Shown: piece by piece, positions 1-5,885 of the stretch
Numbering within the stretch: the first letter of the stretch is position 1
How the letters are laid out: each line of letters begins with the position of its first letter
DNA from: Desulfarculus sp.
Lineage (GTDB): Bacteria; Desulfobacterota; Desulfarculia; Desulfarculales; Desulfarculaceae
Length of the DNA stretch: 10,000 nucleotides
Assembly: GCA_020216805.1 (NCBI GenBank)
Contig: JAIWNN010000045.1
Coordinates: 1-10,000, forward strand
Reading direction: 5' to 3'
The notes under the pieces: generated by a model
What the model saw: only the letters and a program-made list of their open reading frames with translations
Databases searched by the model: none
Told to the model about the DNA's origin: nothing
Made by a program: the position numbers and the translations under genes

Positions 1-590
1 TCCACCGTCTCGGGGATGTCCACCCGCTCGCGCAGATGGCCGGTGGCCTCCTCGGCCAGGAGAAAGGCCGGCACCCTGAGGCGTTCGGACCAGTTGAAGG
101 CCTCCACCGTCAGCGAGAACATCTCGGCCACCGACCAGGGGCTGAAGGCCACCACCTGGTAGTCGCCGTGGGAGCCGTATTTCACCGCCATGATGTCGCC
201 GCCGCCGACCTTGGTGGCCTGGCCGGTGCAGGGGCCGGCCCGCTGCACGTCGATCAGCACCAGGGGGGTCTCGGTGAAGGCGGCGTAGCCCAGGCACTCC
301 TGCATCAGGCTCAGGCCCGGACCGCTGGTGGCGGTCATGGATTTCGCGCCCGACCAGGAGCCCCCCACCACGGCGCTGATGGAGGCGATCTCGTCTTCCA
401 TCTGCAAAAAGGCGCCATTGACCTCGGGCAGGCGGGCGGCCATGCGCTCCATGATCTCGGAGGAGGGGGTGATGGGGTACCCGGCGTAAAGGCGGCACCC
501 AGCGGCCAGGGCGCCCTCGGCCGCGGCCTCGTTGCCCGACAGATAGCGCGGTCCGGGCGGCAACAGGGGTTGGGCGGTGCGGCTGGGCAT
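1..590 (-). CDS. korA: 2-oxoacid:ferredoxin oxidoreductase, alpha subunit (KorA-like), C-terminus cut off by window edge
   Basis: Reading the minus strand from the ATG at 590 gives 196 codons with no stop, running off the left edge. The protein has the pyrimidine-domain signature of the alpha subunit of 2-oxoglutarate/2-oxoacid:ferredoxin oxidoreductases: SGNEAAAEGALAAGC (about 18-32), YAGYPITPSSEI (35-46), FLQMEDEIASISAVVG (61-76), TSGPGLSLMQE (88-98) and FLLAEEATGHLRE (176-188). In this family the alpha subunit works with a TPP-binding beta subunit and often small gamma/delta subunits to decarboxylate a 2-oxoacid and reduce ferredoxin in the cytoplasm. About 16 extra residues precede the usual SGNEA start. 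The ATG at 590 is the only plausible start before an in-frame stop upstream, although no good Shine-Dalgarno precedes it. A GC-rich inverted repeat lies in the leader (603-620). Substrate (2-oxoglutarate or a branched 2-oxoacid) cannot be told from this part. The beta subunit is expected beyond the left edge. Confidence 0.88.
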   Translation of the reverse strand, partial: MPSRTAQPLLPPGPRYLSGNEAAAEGALAAGCRLYAGYPITPSSEIMERMAARLPEVNGAFLQMEDEIASISAVVGGSWSGAKSMTATSGPGLSLMQECLGYAAFTETPLVLIDVQRAGPCTGQATKVGGGDIMAVKYGSHGDYQVVAFSPWSVAEMFSLTVEAFNWSERLRVPAFLLAEEATGHLRERVDIPETV

Positions 591-671
591 AAAGCCTATC
601 CAGCGGGGCGCGGGCCCCGCGCTAGGGTCTGGCGGTCGTCCGGGATCGGTCCGGTCGAATTGATGAAAGTT

Positions 672-699
672 TTTATATTATATTTTATACGATTTTCAA
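672..699 (-). promoter_or_regulatory. Probable sigma-70-type promoter for the korA-like gene
   Basis: On the minus strand TTGAAA (699-694) is followed after 16 bases by TATAAA (677-672). It sits in a strikingly AT-rich island (about 661-710) inside very GC-rich DNA. It lies just downstream of the probable glcD terminator and would give a korA leader of about 75 bases. This is a motif match only. Confidence 0.5.
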
Positions 700-719
700 T
701 AAAAAAATGAGACCGTCGT

Positions 720-747
720 AAAAAACCACATTCCGAACAGCGGAACG
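720..747 (-). terminator. Probable intrinsic terminator of glcD
   Basis: On the minus strand a 7-bp stem (747-741 with 735-729, one G-T wobble, core TTCCG/CGGAA) closes a 5-base loop CTGTT. After a 3-base gap (TGG) it is followed by six T residues (725-720). It lies about 115 bases past the glcD stop and just before the korA promoter, which suggests that the two minus-strand genes are separate transcription units. The stem is short. Confidence 0.45.
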
Positions 748-861
748 AGGGGGCTGGAAAAAGTGGCTTGAGGCAGTGGCCGGGGCGCATCGCCGGCAGG
801 GGAGGGGGTTGCCTGCCCGGGGACGGGGGGCTGGGCGGTTGACCCGGCTCCAGCCCGGTCC

Positions 862-2244
862 CTAGCCGGCTGGCGGCCACATCTTGCCAGGATTGAGCAG
901 GTTCTTGGGATCAAAGACTTTTTTTATGCCCCGCATCAACTCCAGGGCCACCGGGTCGGTCTCGGAGGTGACGAAGCCCATCTTGCTGATGCCGATGCCA
1001 TGCTCGCCGGAGAGGCTGCCGCCCAAGGCCAAGGTGTGGGCGAAGACATCGCTGCGGGCCTGGATGGCCTTGTCCAACTGATCCGGGTCGGATTGATCGC
1101 ACATGATGTTGACATGGATGTTGCCGTCGCCGGCGTGGCCGAAGGCGACCACCGTCACCTGGCGCTGCTTGGCGATCTCCTTGAGACGTCTGATCATTTC
1201 CGGCAGTTTCCCCAGGGGCACCACAATGTCCTCGTTGATCTTGTGGGGGCCCATCTGATAGGTGGCCGGGCCGGCCGCCCGCCGGGCCCGCCACAGATCC
1301 TCGGCCTCGGCCTTGTCCCGGGCCAGGCGCACCGGATCGCCGCCGGCCTGGCGCAAGAGCTCGGCCACGTCCCGTCCCTGGCGCTGAACCACCTCCGGCG
1401 GGCCGTCCACGTCCACCAGGAGCATGGCCGCCGCCCCCACCGGCAGGCCGATGTGGGCGTAGTTCTCCACGATGCGGATGGTGTCGTCGTCCATGAACTC
1501 GATGGCAGTGGGCACGATTCCGCTGGCCAGCAGCTCCCCCACCCCTCGGGCGGCGTCGTTGAGGTGGGCGAAGACCGCGCTGATGGTGGTTTTGGCCTCG
1601 GGCAGGGGTTTGAGGCGCAGGGTCATCTCCACGATCACCGCTAGGGTGCCCTCGCTGCCCACCAACAGCCGGGTCAGATCGTAACCAACCACCGATTTGA
1701 TGGTGCGCGCCCCGGTGCGGAAGACCCGGCCGTCCATCAATACCGCCGTCAACCCCATGACATAGTCGCGGGTGACGCCGTACTTCACCGCCCGCAGCCC
1801 CCCGGCGTTCTCGGCCACGTTGCCGCCCAGGCTGGAGAAACCGGTGCTGGCCGGGTCCGGGGGATAGAACAGCCCCAGTTTTTCGGCCGCGGCTTGGAGG
1901 TCGCCGGCGACCACCCCGGGCTGGACCACCGCCACCTGGTCGGCGGGATCGATGGCGATGATCCGGTTGAGGCCGGCCATGTCCAGGACGACGCCACCGG
2001 CCACGGCCAGGGCCCCGCCGGTCAGGCCCGAGCCCGCGCCGCGGGGCGTCACCGGCACCCCGTGGGCCGAGCAGGTGGCCAGCACCCGGCTGATCTGGGC
2101 GGTGTCCACCGCCCGCACCACCGCCTCGGGTGGAAACTGCTTGCCGGTGGCGTCGCTGGCGAAGATCAAGCGCTGGTCGAAACCGGTATGAAAGTTTTCC
2201 GGGCCGGCCGCCAGGGCCAGGGCCCGCCGCACCGCGGCGTCCAT
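862..2244 (-). CDS. glcD: FAD-binding oxidase, GlcD family (glycolate / D-lactate dehydrogenase type)
   Basis: A 460-residue flavoprotein oxidising a 2-hydroxyacid such as glycolate or D-lactate to the 2-oxoacid. Residues 40-210 form the VAO/PCMH-type FAD-binding domain, with VTPRGAGSGLTGGA (65-78), YPPDPASTGFSSLGGNVAENAGG (127-149) and LVGSEGTLAVI (194-204). Residues 220-458 form the FAD-linked oxidase C-terminal domain, with the typical FGHAGDGNIHVN (368-379), SGEHGIG (412-418) and KKVFDPKNLLNPGKMW (441-456) motifs. Length is normal for GlcD and there is no fused Fe-S (GlcF-like) region. No partner subunit is adjacent in the window, so the electron acceptor is unknown; an EtfAB, a separate Fe-S protein or a quinone are all possible. 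I start at the ATG at 2244 because GGGAGG (2254-2249) sits 4 bases before it. An upstream ATG at 2256 would add MGGS but overlaps that ribosome site and has none of its own. Exact substrate is not determinable. Confidence 0.92.
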   Translation of the reverse strand: MDAAVRRALALAAGPENFHTGFDQRLIFASDATGKQFPPEAVVRAVDTAQISRVLATCSAHGVPVTPRGAGSGLTGGALAVAGGVVLDMAGLNRIIAIDPADQVAVVQPGVVAGDLQAAAEKLGLFYPPDPASTGFSSLGGNVAENAGGLRAVKYGVTRDYVMGLTAVLMDGRVFRTGARTIKSVVGYDLTRLLVGSEGTLAVIVEMTLRLKPLPEAKTTISAVFAHLNDAARGVGELLASGIVPTAIEFMDDDTIRIVENYAHIGLPVGAAAMLLVDVDGPPEVVQRQGRDVAELLRQAGGDPVRLARDKAEAEDLWRARRAAGPATYQMGPHKINEDIVVPLGKLPEMIRRLKEIAKQRQVTVVAFGHAGDGNIHVNIMCDQSDPDQLDKAIQARSDVFAHTLALGGSLSGEHGIGISKMGFVTSETDPVALELMRGIKKVFDPKNLLNPGKMWPPAG

Positions 2245-2414
2245 GCTGCCTCCCATGGGAAAGCTGCCGAGGGAAGGGCGCGGCGCGGGCCCCGTAAGCG
2301 GGGAGAGCGCGCGCCATCCGGCTCGGACGCCCCCGGGCCGCCGAGCCTGGCCAAGACTTTACCGCCCACCGCCCTTCGCGGCCAGGCCCCCGGTCCTCAT
2401 CCGGCCCCTGGGGC

Positions 2415-2443
2415 TTGCCTGGCGCCCGCCACGGGTCTATATC
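2415..2443 (+). promoter_or_regulatory. Possible sigma-70-type promoter for the DUF1285 gene
   Basis: TTGCCT (2415-2420) and TATATC (2438-2443) are separated by 17 bases, about 40 bases upstream of the chosen start. Both hexamers deviate from consensus. It lies in the 240-base divergent spacer with glcD (2245-2484), in which I found no convincing promoter for glcD. Confidence 0.3.
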
Positions 2444-2484
2444 AAATGATACACCTCGCAACCACCCGATCCGGAGAACGCGTC

Positions 2485-2973
2485 ATGAGCCCCAACGACC
2501 TGTCCGCCTTCATGCCCGCCGGCTGGAGCGGCAAGCTGCCACCCTGCCTGATCCAGGTCAACCCCGAGGGCGAGCTTTCCACCAACGGCGCACCCCTGAT
2601 CCACCCCGGCATCCTGGAGCTGATTTTCGCGTCGGTCCACTTGGAGGACGGCATCTATCTCCTGCGGGTGGGAAACCAGCAGTGCCAGTTGGAGGTGGCC
2701 GACACCTTTTTCGTGGTCAGGAGCGTGTCACTGGGCCCGGAGGGCGCGAGCCTGACCCTCAATGACGGTTCCTCGGAGCTCCTGGACCCGGCCACGGTTT
2801 GGCTGGGCGAGAACGGGGTGCTCTATTGTCAAGTGAAGGCCGGAGCCTTCCCGGCCCGCTTCAACCGCCAGGCTTACTACCAGATCGCCCAGGCCATCGT
2901 GGAGTCCGGGGATGGCTTCGTCCTGCGCCTAGGTGGCCGGGACCACGCCATCGCCAGCGCCCCGCCGGCTTGA
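2485..2973 (+). CDS. DUF1285 family protein, function unknown
   Basis: A 162-residue soluble protein with no signal peptide or membrane segment. It matches the layout I know for DUF1285 proteins. An N-terminal strand-rich part reads CLIQVNPEGELSTNGAPLIH (about 20-39), equivalent to the family's 'I..DG.W.y.G.PI.R' stretch. It is followed by a LEDGIYLLRVG..QCQLEVADTFFVVRSV region (about 53-81) and, near the C-terminus, FPARFNRQAYYQIAQAI (about 122-138), like the family's 'RFNR.AYY.L'. The family has solved structures but no established function that I know of. The start at 2485 has GGAG eight bases upstream; an in-frame ATG at 2446 would add 13 residues but has no ribosome site and overlaps the possible promoter. 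It stands alone: glcD is divergent, and the flagellar operon downstream has its own sigma-54 promoter, so a flagellar role is not implied by distance alone. Confidence 0.75.
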   Translation: MSPNDLSAFMPAGWSGKLPPCLIQVNPEGELSTNGAPLIHPGILELIFASVHLEDGIYLLRVGNQQCQLEVADTFFVVRSVSLGPEGASLTLNDGSSELLDPATVWLGENGVLYCQVKAGAFPARFNRQAYYQIAQAIVESGDGFVLRLGGRDHAIASAPPA

Positions 2974-3033
2974 CGCGAAGTCGATAAAAAAAGCCTAACG
3001 CTTTGCCTTCAGACGACCGATAACCACCCGTGA

Positions 3034-3060
3034 CCGGGATGGTCGCCGGACCATCCCCGG
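3034..3060. repeat. Strong imperfect inverted repeat in the spacer before fliK
   Basis: Arms CCGG-GATGGTC (3034-3044) and GACCATC-C-CCGG (3049-3060) pair over 11 bp around the loop GCCG, with a single extra C (3056) in the right arm. It has no T tract on either strand, so it is not a classical intrinsic terminator. It may stop transcription of the DUF1285 gene by another route, or be a regulator site: its centre is about 160 bases upstream of the predicted fliK start point. Confidence 0.5.
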
Positions 3061-3092
3061 CAAAAAGCTCTGCGCAACGACCGGCCTCTCCT

Positions 3093-3105
3093 GGCAATTC
3101 TTGCC
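3093..3105. repeat. Short perfect inverted repeat, possible activator site upstream of fliK promoter
   Basis: GGCAA-TTC-TTGCC is a perfect 5-3-5 inverted repeat at about -115 to -103 from the predicted sigma-54 start point. That is within the range where sigma-54 activators usually bind. An AT-rich tract (3152-3177), possibly bendable, lies between it and the promoter. The activator is unknown and a repeat of this size can occur by chance. Confidence 0.3.
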
Positions 3106-3181
3106 TCCGAGCCACCCGGCCGGCGCGGCCGCCAGCTTACATCGCGCCGTAATCACTGCTTTTTATTTGATCATCTCCACC

Positions 3182-3197
3182 TGGCATCGCCTTTGCT
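3182..3197 (+). promoter_or_regulatory. Sigma-54 (-24/-12) promoter of the fliK-flgD-flgE operon
   Basis: TGGCATCGCCTTTGCT matches the RpoN consensus TGGCACG-N4-TTGCW, with GG (3183-3184) and GC (3195-3196) in the exact 12-base register. Only the two bases after TGGCA deviate. The predicted start point is near 3208, which leaves a leader of about 28 bases before the GTG start of fliK. Hook genes are commonly sigma-54 dependent in polar-flagellated proteobacteria, and this fits. Confidence 0.8.
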
Positions 3198-3235
3198 TCC
3201 ATGGCGGTCAGACCTGACTGCTCATGGAGGAGCAA

Positions 3236-5008
3236 GTGAGCACCACCGCGGTGAACCTCGATGCCAGCGCCTGCCTGTCCAGCCTGCTGAGTTCGGTCCG
3301 CAAGAGCGCCAGCGCCAGCGGCTTCGACGAGCTGCTGGCCAACCTGACCAGCAGCGTCAAGGCGCAGACCACCACCAGCAGCGTCCAGGCCAGTCAGACC
3401 AGCGGCTTCGCCTCCACCAGCGCCAAGTCCAGCCCCGCCACCACCGTCGCCACTCCCATCGAACAGTTCAAGCAGGCCCTGACCAACACCGGCCAAGCGG
3501 TGGAGAAGATGACCCTGGCTTACGGCGACCGGGAAAAGCTGCAAAAAGTGTTGGAGGAATCCGGCTTTAGCACCGAGGACGCCAAGCAGATCATCGAGCG
3601 GGCCAAGGACGACAAAGGCGACATCAATCTGGGCCGGGTCTTCGCCCTGTTGCCCCAATACCTCCCCCTGCAGGGTCCGACCCTGACCCTGAACCCCGAG
3701 GACACCTCTTTGCTGGTGCAGGTGCTCAAGGACCTGGGCCTGACCCAGGAGCAGATCGGCACCTTCATGGAAAGGCAAATCACCACCAGCGACGGCAAGA
3801 TTCAGGTCCGCGGGCTGCCCGAGCTCCTGGCCCAGACCGACGGGACGGAGCGGCAGGTGGATCGCAAGGTGTTGACCGACCTGCTCTCCCGTCTGGGACT
3901 AGGTCAGAAGGAGATCGAATCCCTGCTGGCCAAGTCCACCGACAGCGCCGGCAAGACCAGCCCCGCGGCGATGTTGGCGGTACTGACCGTGGCCGCCCAG
4001 AACCAGGACCAGGGGGTGGGCCAGGCCCTGCGGGAAATGGCCAGCCGGGTCAAGACCAGCGATCAGGACCAGGCCGACGTGGTGGACAAGTTGCGGGCCC
4101 AGGTCAACCAGGCCCTGGACAAGATTCAGCAAAAGACCGAGGCCCAGACCGAGCGGCAGATCCAGGCCTGGGACAAGTCCCTGGAGCAGGCCAAGGGCGC
4201 GTTGCAGGAGGCCGGAGCCGCTACCCTCGGCAAGACCGTCGCCAACAACCTGCCCGGTCTGGAGACCAATCCCGAAATCGTCCCCCAGGTGGCCAAGGCC
4301 GCCCTGGGCGCCGAGGCGGTCAAGATGGTGGACCAGACCCAGGCCGCCGGCCAGCGCCCGGCCGACCACCAGCTCGCCCAGACCACCCAGGCCGCCCAGA
4401 CCGTGGCCGCGGCCCGGGCCGGGGCCGAGCTGGGCGGTCAGGGAGCGGGAGCCCAGGCCCAGAACGGCCAGGGTCGCGCCGAGGCCTGGACCGGGCTTGG
4501 TCAGGCCGGAGCCGGCGAGAGGGCCCAGGCCGCCGGAACCAGCGCGGCCGCCGCCCGGGTTCTGCCCAGCTATGTCACCCGCCAGGTGGGCGAGCAAATG
4601 GCCCAGATGGTGGCCAAGCAGCAGACCAGCCTGCGCCTGGAGCTGAAGCCGCCCACCCTGGGCGAGTTGCAGGTGGAGCTTTCGGTCAAGGATGGAGTGG
4701 TCAAGGCCACCCTGACCGCCGAAACCGTGGCCGCCAAGCAAGCCCTGGAGTCGGGCCTGGATCAGCTCAAGCAGCAGTTGACCGCCCAGGGGCTGAAGAT
4801 CGACAGCCTGGAGGTGGCCATCAATCCCGACGCCGAACGTCAACACGCCCAGGCCGAATACCGGAACCAGGGCGGCTCCCGGCGGGATAATGACCGGGGC
4901 CTGGGAGACAGGGATTCGAGCCGTACGGCCGACTCCGGTTTGGCTTCCGCGCCGGCCTCGGTCTTGACCGGGCCGAACGTCAGAAGCCGGGTGAACCTTT
5001 TCGCCTAG
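3236..5008 (+). CDS. fliK: Flagellar hook-length control protein FliK
   Basis: A 590-residue protein exported by the flagellar type III system, which measures the hook and switches export specificity. The diagnostic part is the C-terminal Flg_hook domain (about 465-531), with LRLELKPPTLGELQVELSVKDG followed by VKATLTAET and an LKQQLTAQGLKIDSLEVAI end. The long, poorly conserved N-terminal part begins with a Ser/Thr-rich segment. It then has three similar helix-loop-helix repeats at residues 102-139, 160-198 and 213-250, an alanine/glutamine-rich helical stretch (about 275-370) and a Gly/Ala/Gln low-complexity linker (about 380-440). The charged tail after the domain (about 535-590) is rich in Arg, Asp and Ser. 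I prefer the GTG at 3236, because GGAGG (3226-3230) sits five bases before it and the sigma-54 start point is near 3208. The ATG at 3224 (four more residues) overlaps that ribosome site. It is the first gene of the hook operon and ends 12 bases before flgD. Confidence 0.9.
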   Translation: MSTTAVNLDASACLSSLLSSVRKSASASGFDELLANLTSSVKAQTTTSSVQASQTSGFASTSAKSSPATTVATPIEQFKQALTNTGQAVEKMTLAYGDREKLQKVLEESGFSTEDAKQIIERAKDDKGDINLGRVFALLPQYLPLQGPTLTLNPEDTSLLVQVLKDLGLTQEQIGTFMERQITTSDGKIQVRGLPELLAQTDGTERQVDRKVLTDLLSRLGLGQKEIESLLAKSTDSAGKTSPAAMLAVLTVAAQNQDQGVGQALREMASRVKTSDQDQADVVDKLRAQVNQALDKIQQKTEAQTERQIQAWDKSLEQAKGALQEAGAATLGKTVANNLPGLETNPEIVPQVAKAALGAEAVKMVDQTQAAGQRPADHQLAQTTQAAQTVAAARAGAELGGQGAGAQAQNGQGRAEAWTGLGQAGAGERAQAAGTSAAAARVLPSYVTRQVGEQMAQMVAKQQTSLRLELKPPTLGELQVELSVKDGVVKATLTAETVAAKQALESGLDQLKQQLTAQGLKIDSLEVAINPDAERQHAQAEYRNQGGSRRDNDRGLGDRDSSRTADSGLASAPASVLTGPNVRSRVNLFA

Positions 5009-5020
5009 GAGCATAGGGCC

Positions 5021-5824
5021 ATGATCAGCCCCACCTACACCGGCCAAATCTACGATCCCAACGCCACCAGCACCAAGACCACAGGGGTGCAAAGCGGGAT
5101 GGGCCAGGAGGCCTTCCTCAAGATGTTCATGGCCCAGATGACCAACCAGAACCCCCTGGACCCCATGGACAACACCGAGTTCACCGCCCAGTTGGCCCAG
5201 TTCTCCAGTCTGGAGCAACTGACCGCCATGAACAAGAAGCTCGACGGCTTGGCCTCGCTGCAGACCGCCTTCCAGGAGGTTCAGGTGGCCAACTATCTGG
5301 GCAAGGAAGTCCTGGCCAAGGGCAATCAGATGCCGGTGACCGACGGCAAGGCCGGCAGCACCTACTTCAACCTGGCATCCTCCGCCGAGGTGCGGATCAT
5401 CGTCACCAACGAGGATGGCCAGTCGGTCCGCGACGTGAAACTGGGCACCATGGCCGCCGGCGAGCAGGAGTGGACCTGGGACGGGCTGACCAGTTACGGC
5501 AAGGTGGCCCCGGACGGCGTCTACAAGATCAACATCATCGCCACCGACACCAACGGCAACGCGGTGAAGATCAACAGCCAGTACGTCAGCGGCATCGTCA
5601 CCGGCTTCCAGTGGGATGCCGACGGCAACATGCAGCTCCTGGGCAGCGGTTCGGCCATCTCGCTCAAGGACGTGGTGGCGGTGAGAGTGCCCAAGAGCGG
5701 CAGCACCTCCACCACTGGCACCTACTCCTCCAGTTCCACCACCGAGACCGAGGACAGTGAGGGAATCAAAGCGCTGTTGCAGGGTCTGGTGGACCTGGGG
5801 ACCACCGCGGCGGCCCTGATATAG
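5021..5824 (+). CDS. flgD: Flagellar hook assembly scaffold (cap) protein FlgD
   Basis: A 267-residue protein that caps the growing hook and guides FlgE assembly outside the cell. Residues about 27-77 carry the FlgD N-terminal signature: GQEAFLKMFMAQMTNQNPLD, then PMDNTEFTAQLAQFSSLEQL and TAMNKKLDGL. Residues about 93-230 form the tudor/Ig-like beta domain, with LGKEVLAKGN, the EWTWDGLTSYGKVAPDGVYKI strand pair and a closing LKDVVAVRVP. Beyond it lies a Ser/Thr-rich spacer (about 227-248) and a short hydrophobic helix-like tail (250-267), which I do not recognise as part of the standard FlgD fold. The start ATG at 5021 follows AGGAG at about ten bases and is only 12 bases past fliK, so the two are cotranscribed and possibly translationally coupled. 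It precedes flgE by 61 bases, the usual flgD-flgE order. Confidence 0.95.
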   Translation: MISPTYTGQIYDPNATSTKTTGVQSGMGQEAFLKMFMAQMTNQNPLDPMDNTEFTAQLAQFSSLEQLTAMNKKLDGLASLQTAFQEVQVANYLGKEVLAKGNQMPVTDGKAGSTYFNLASSAEVRIIVTNEDGQSVRDVKLGTMAAGEQEWTWDGLTSYGKVAPDGVYKINIIATDTNGNAVKINSQYVSGIVTGFQWDADGNMQLLGSGSAISLKDVVAVRVPKSGSTSTTGTYSSSSTTETEDSEGIKALLQGLVDLGTTAAALI

Positions 5825-5885
5825 TCAATCCCGGCTCCGGGCCGTGATGCAATAGATTTGGGCATTTCAGGAAAGGAAAACCACC

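Noticed and set aside
36..710. Plus-strand open frame of 224 codons across the left end
   Set aside because: It lies opposite the korA-like gene, whose minus-strand translation has clear family motifs. The plus-strand product is Gly/His/Ala-rich as expected of an antisense frame in GC-rich DNA.
911..2461. Minus-strand open frame of 516 codons overlapping glcD
   Set aside because: It is a shifted frame of glcD with Gly/Arg/Pro-rich sequence and no recognisable domain.
2990..3004. AAAGC-CTAAC-GCTTT hairpin as terminator of the DUF1285 gene
   Set aside because: The stem is only 5 bp and mostly A-T. The plus strand has no T tract beyond the stem; the T-rich side faces the minus strand, where no gene ends.
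3092..3105. TGGCA...TTGCC as a second sigma-54 promoter upstream of fliK
   Set aside because: The GG-to-GC register is 10 bases instead of 12, so it should not be bound by RpoN as a promoter. The promoter at 3182-3197 has the right spacing.
3031..3200. Riboswitch (for example cyclic di-GMP type) in the fliK leader region
   Set aside because: I found no conserved core of a known class, and the predicted start point near 3208 would place this DNA upstream of the transcript.
3899..5218. Minus-strand open frame of 439 codons opposite fliK
   Set aside because: It is a Leu/Gly-rich antisense frame, the complement of the Gln/Ala-rich fliK coding sequence.
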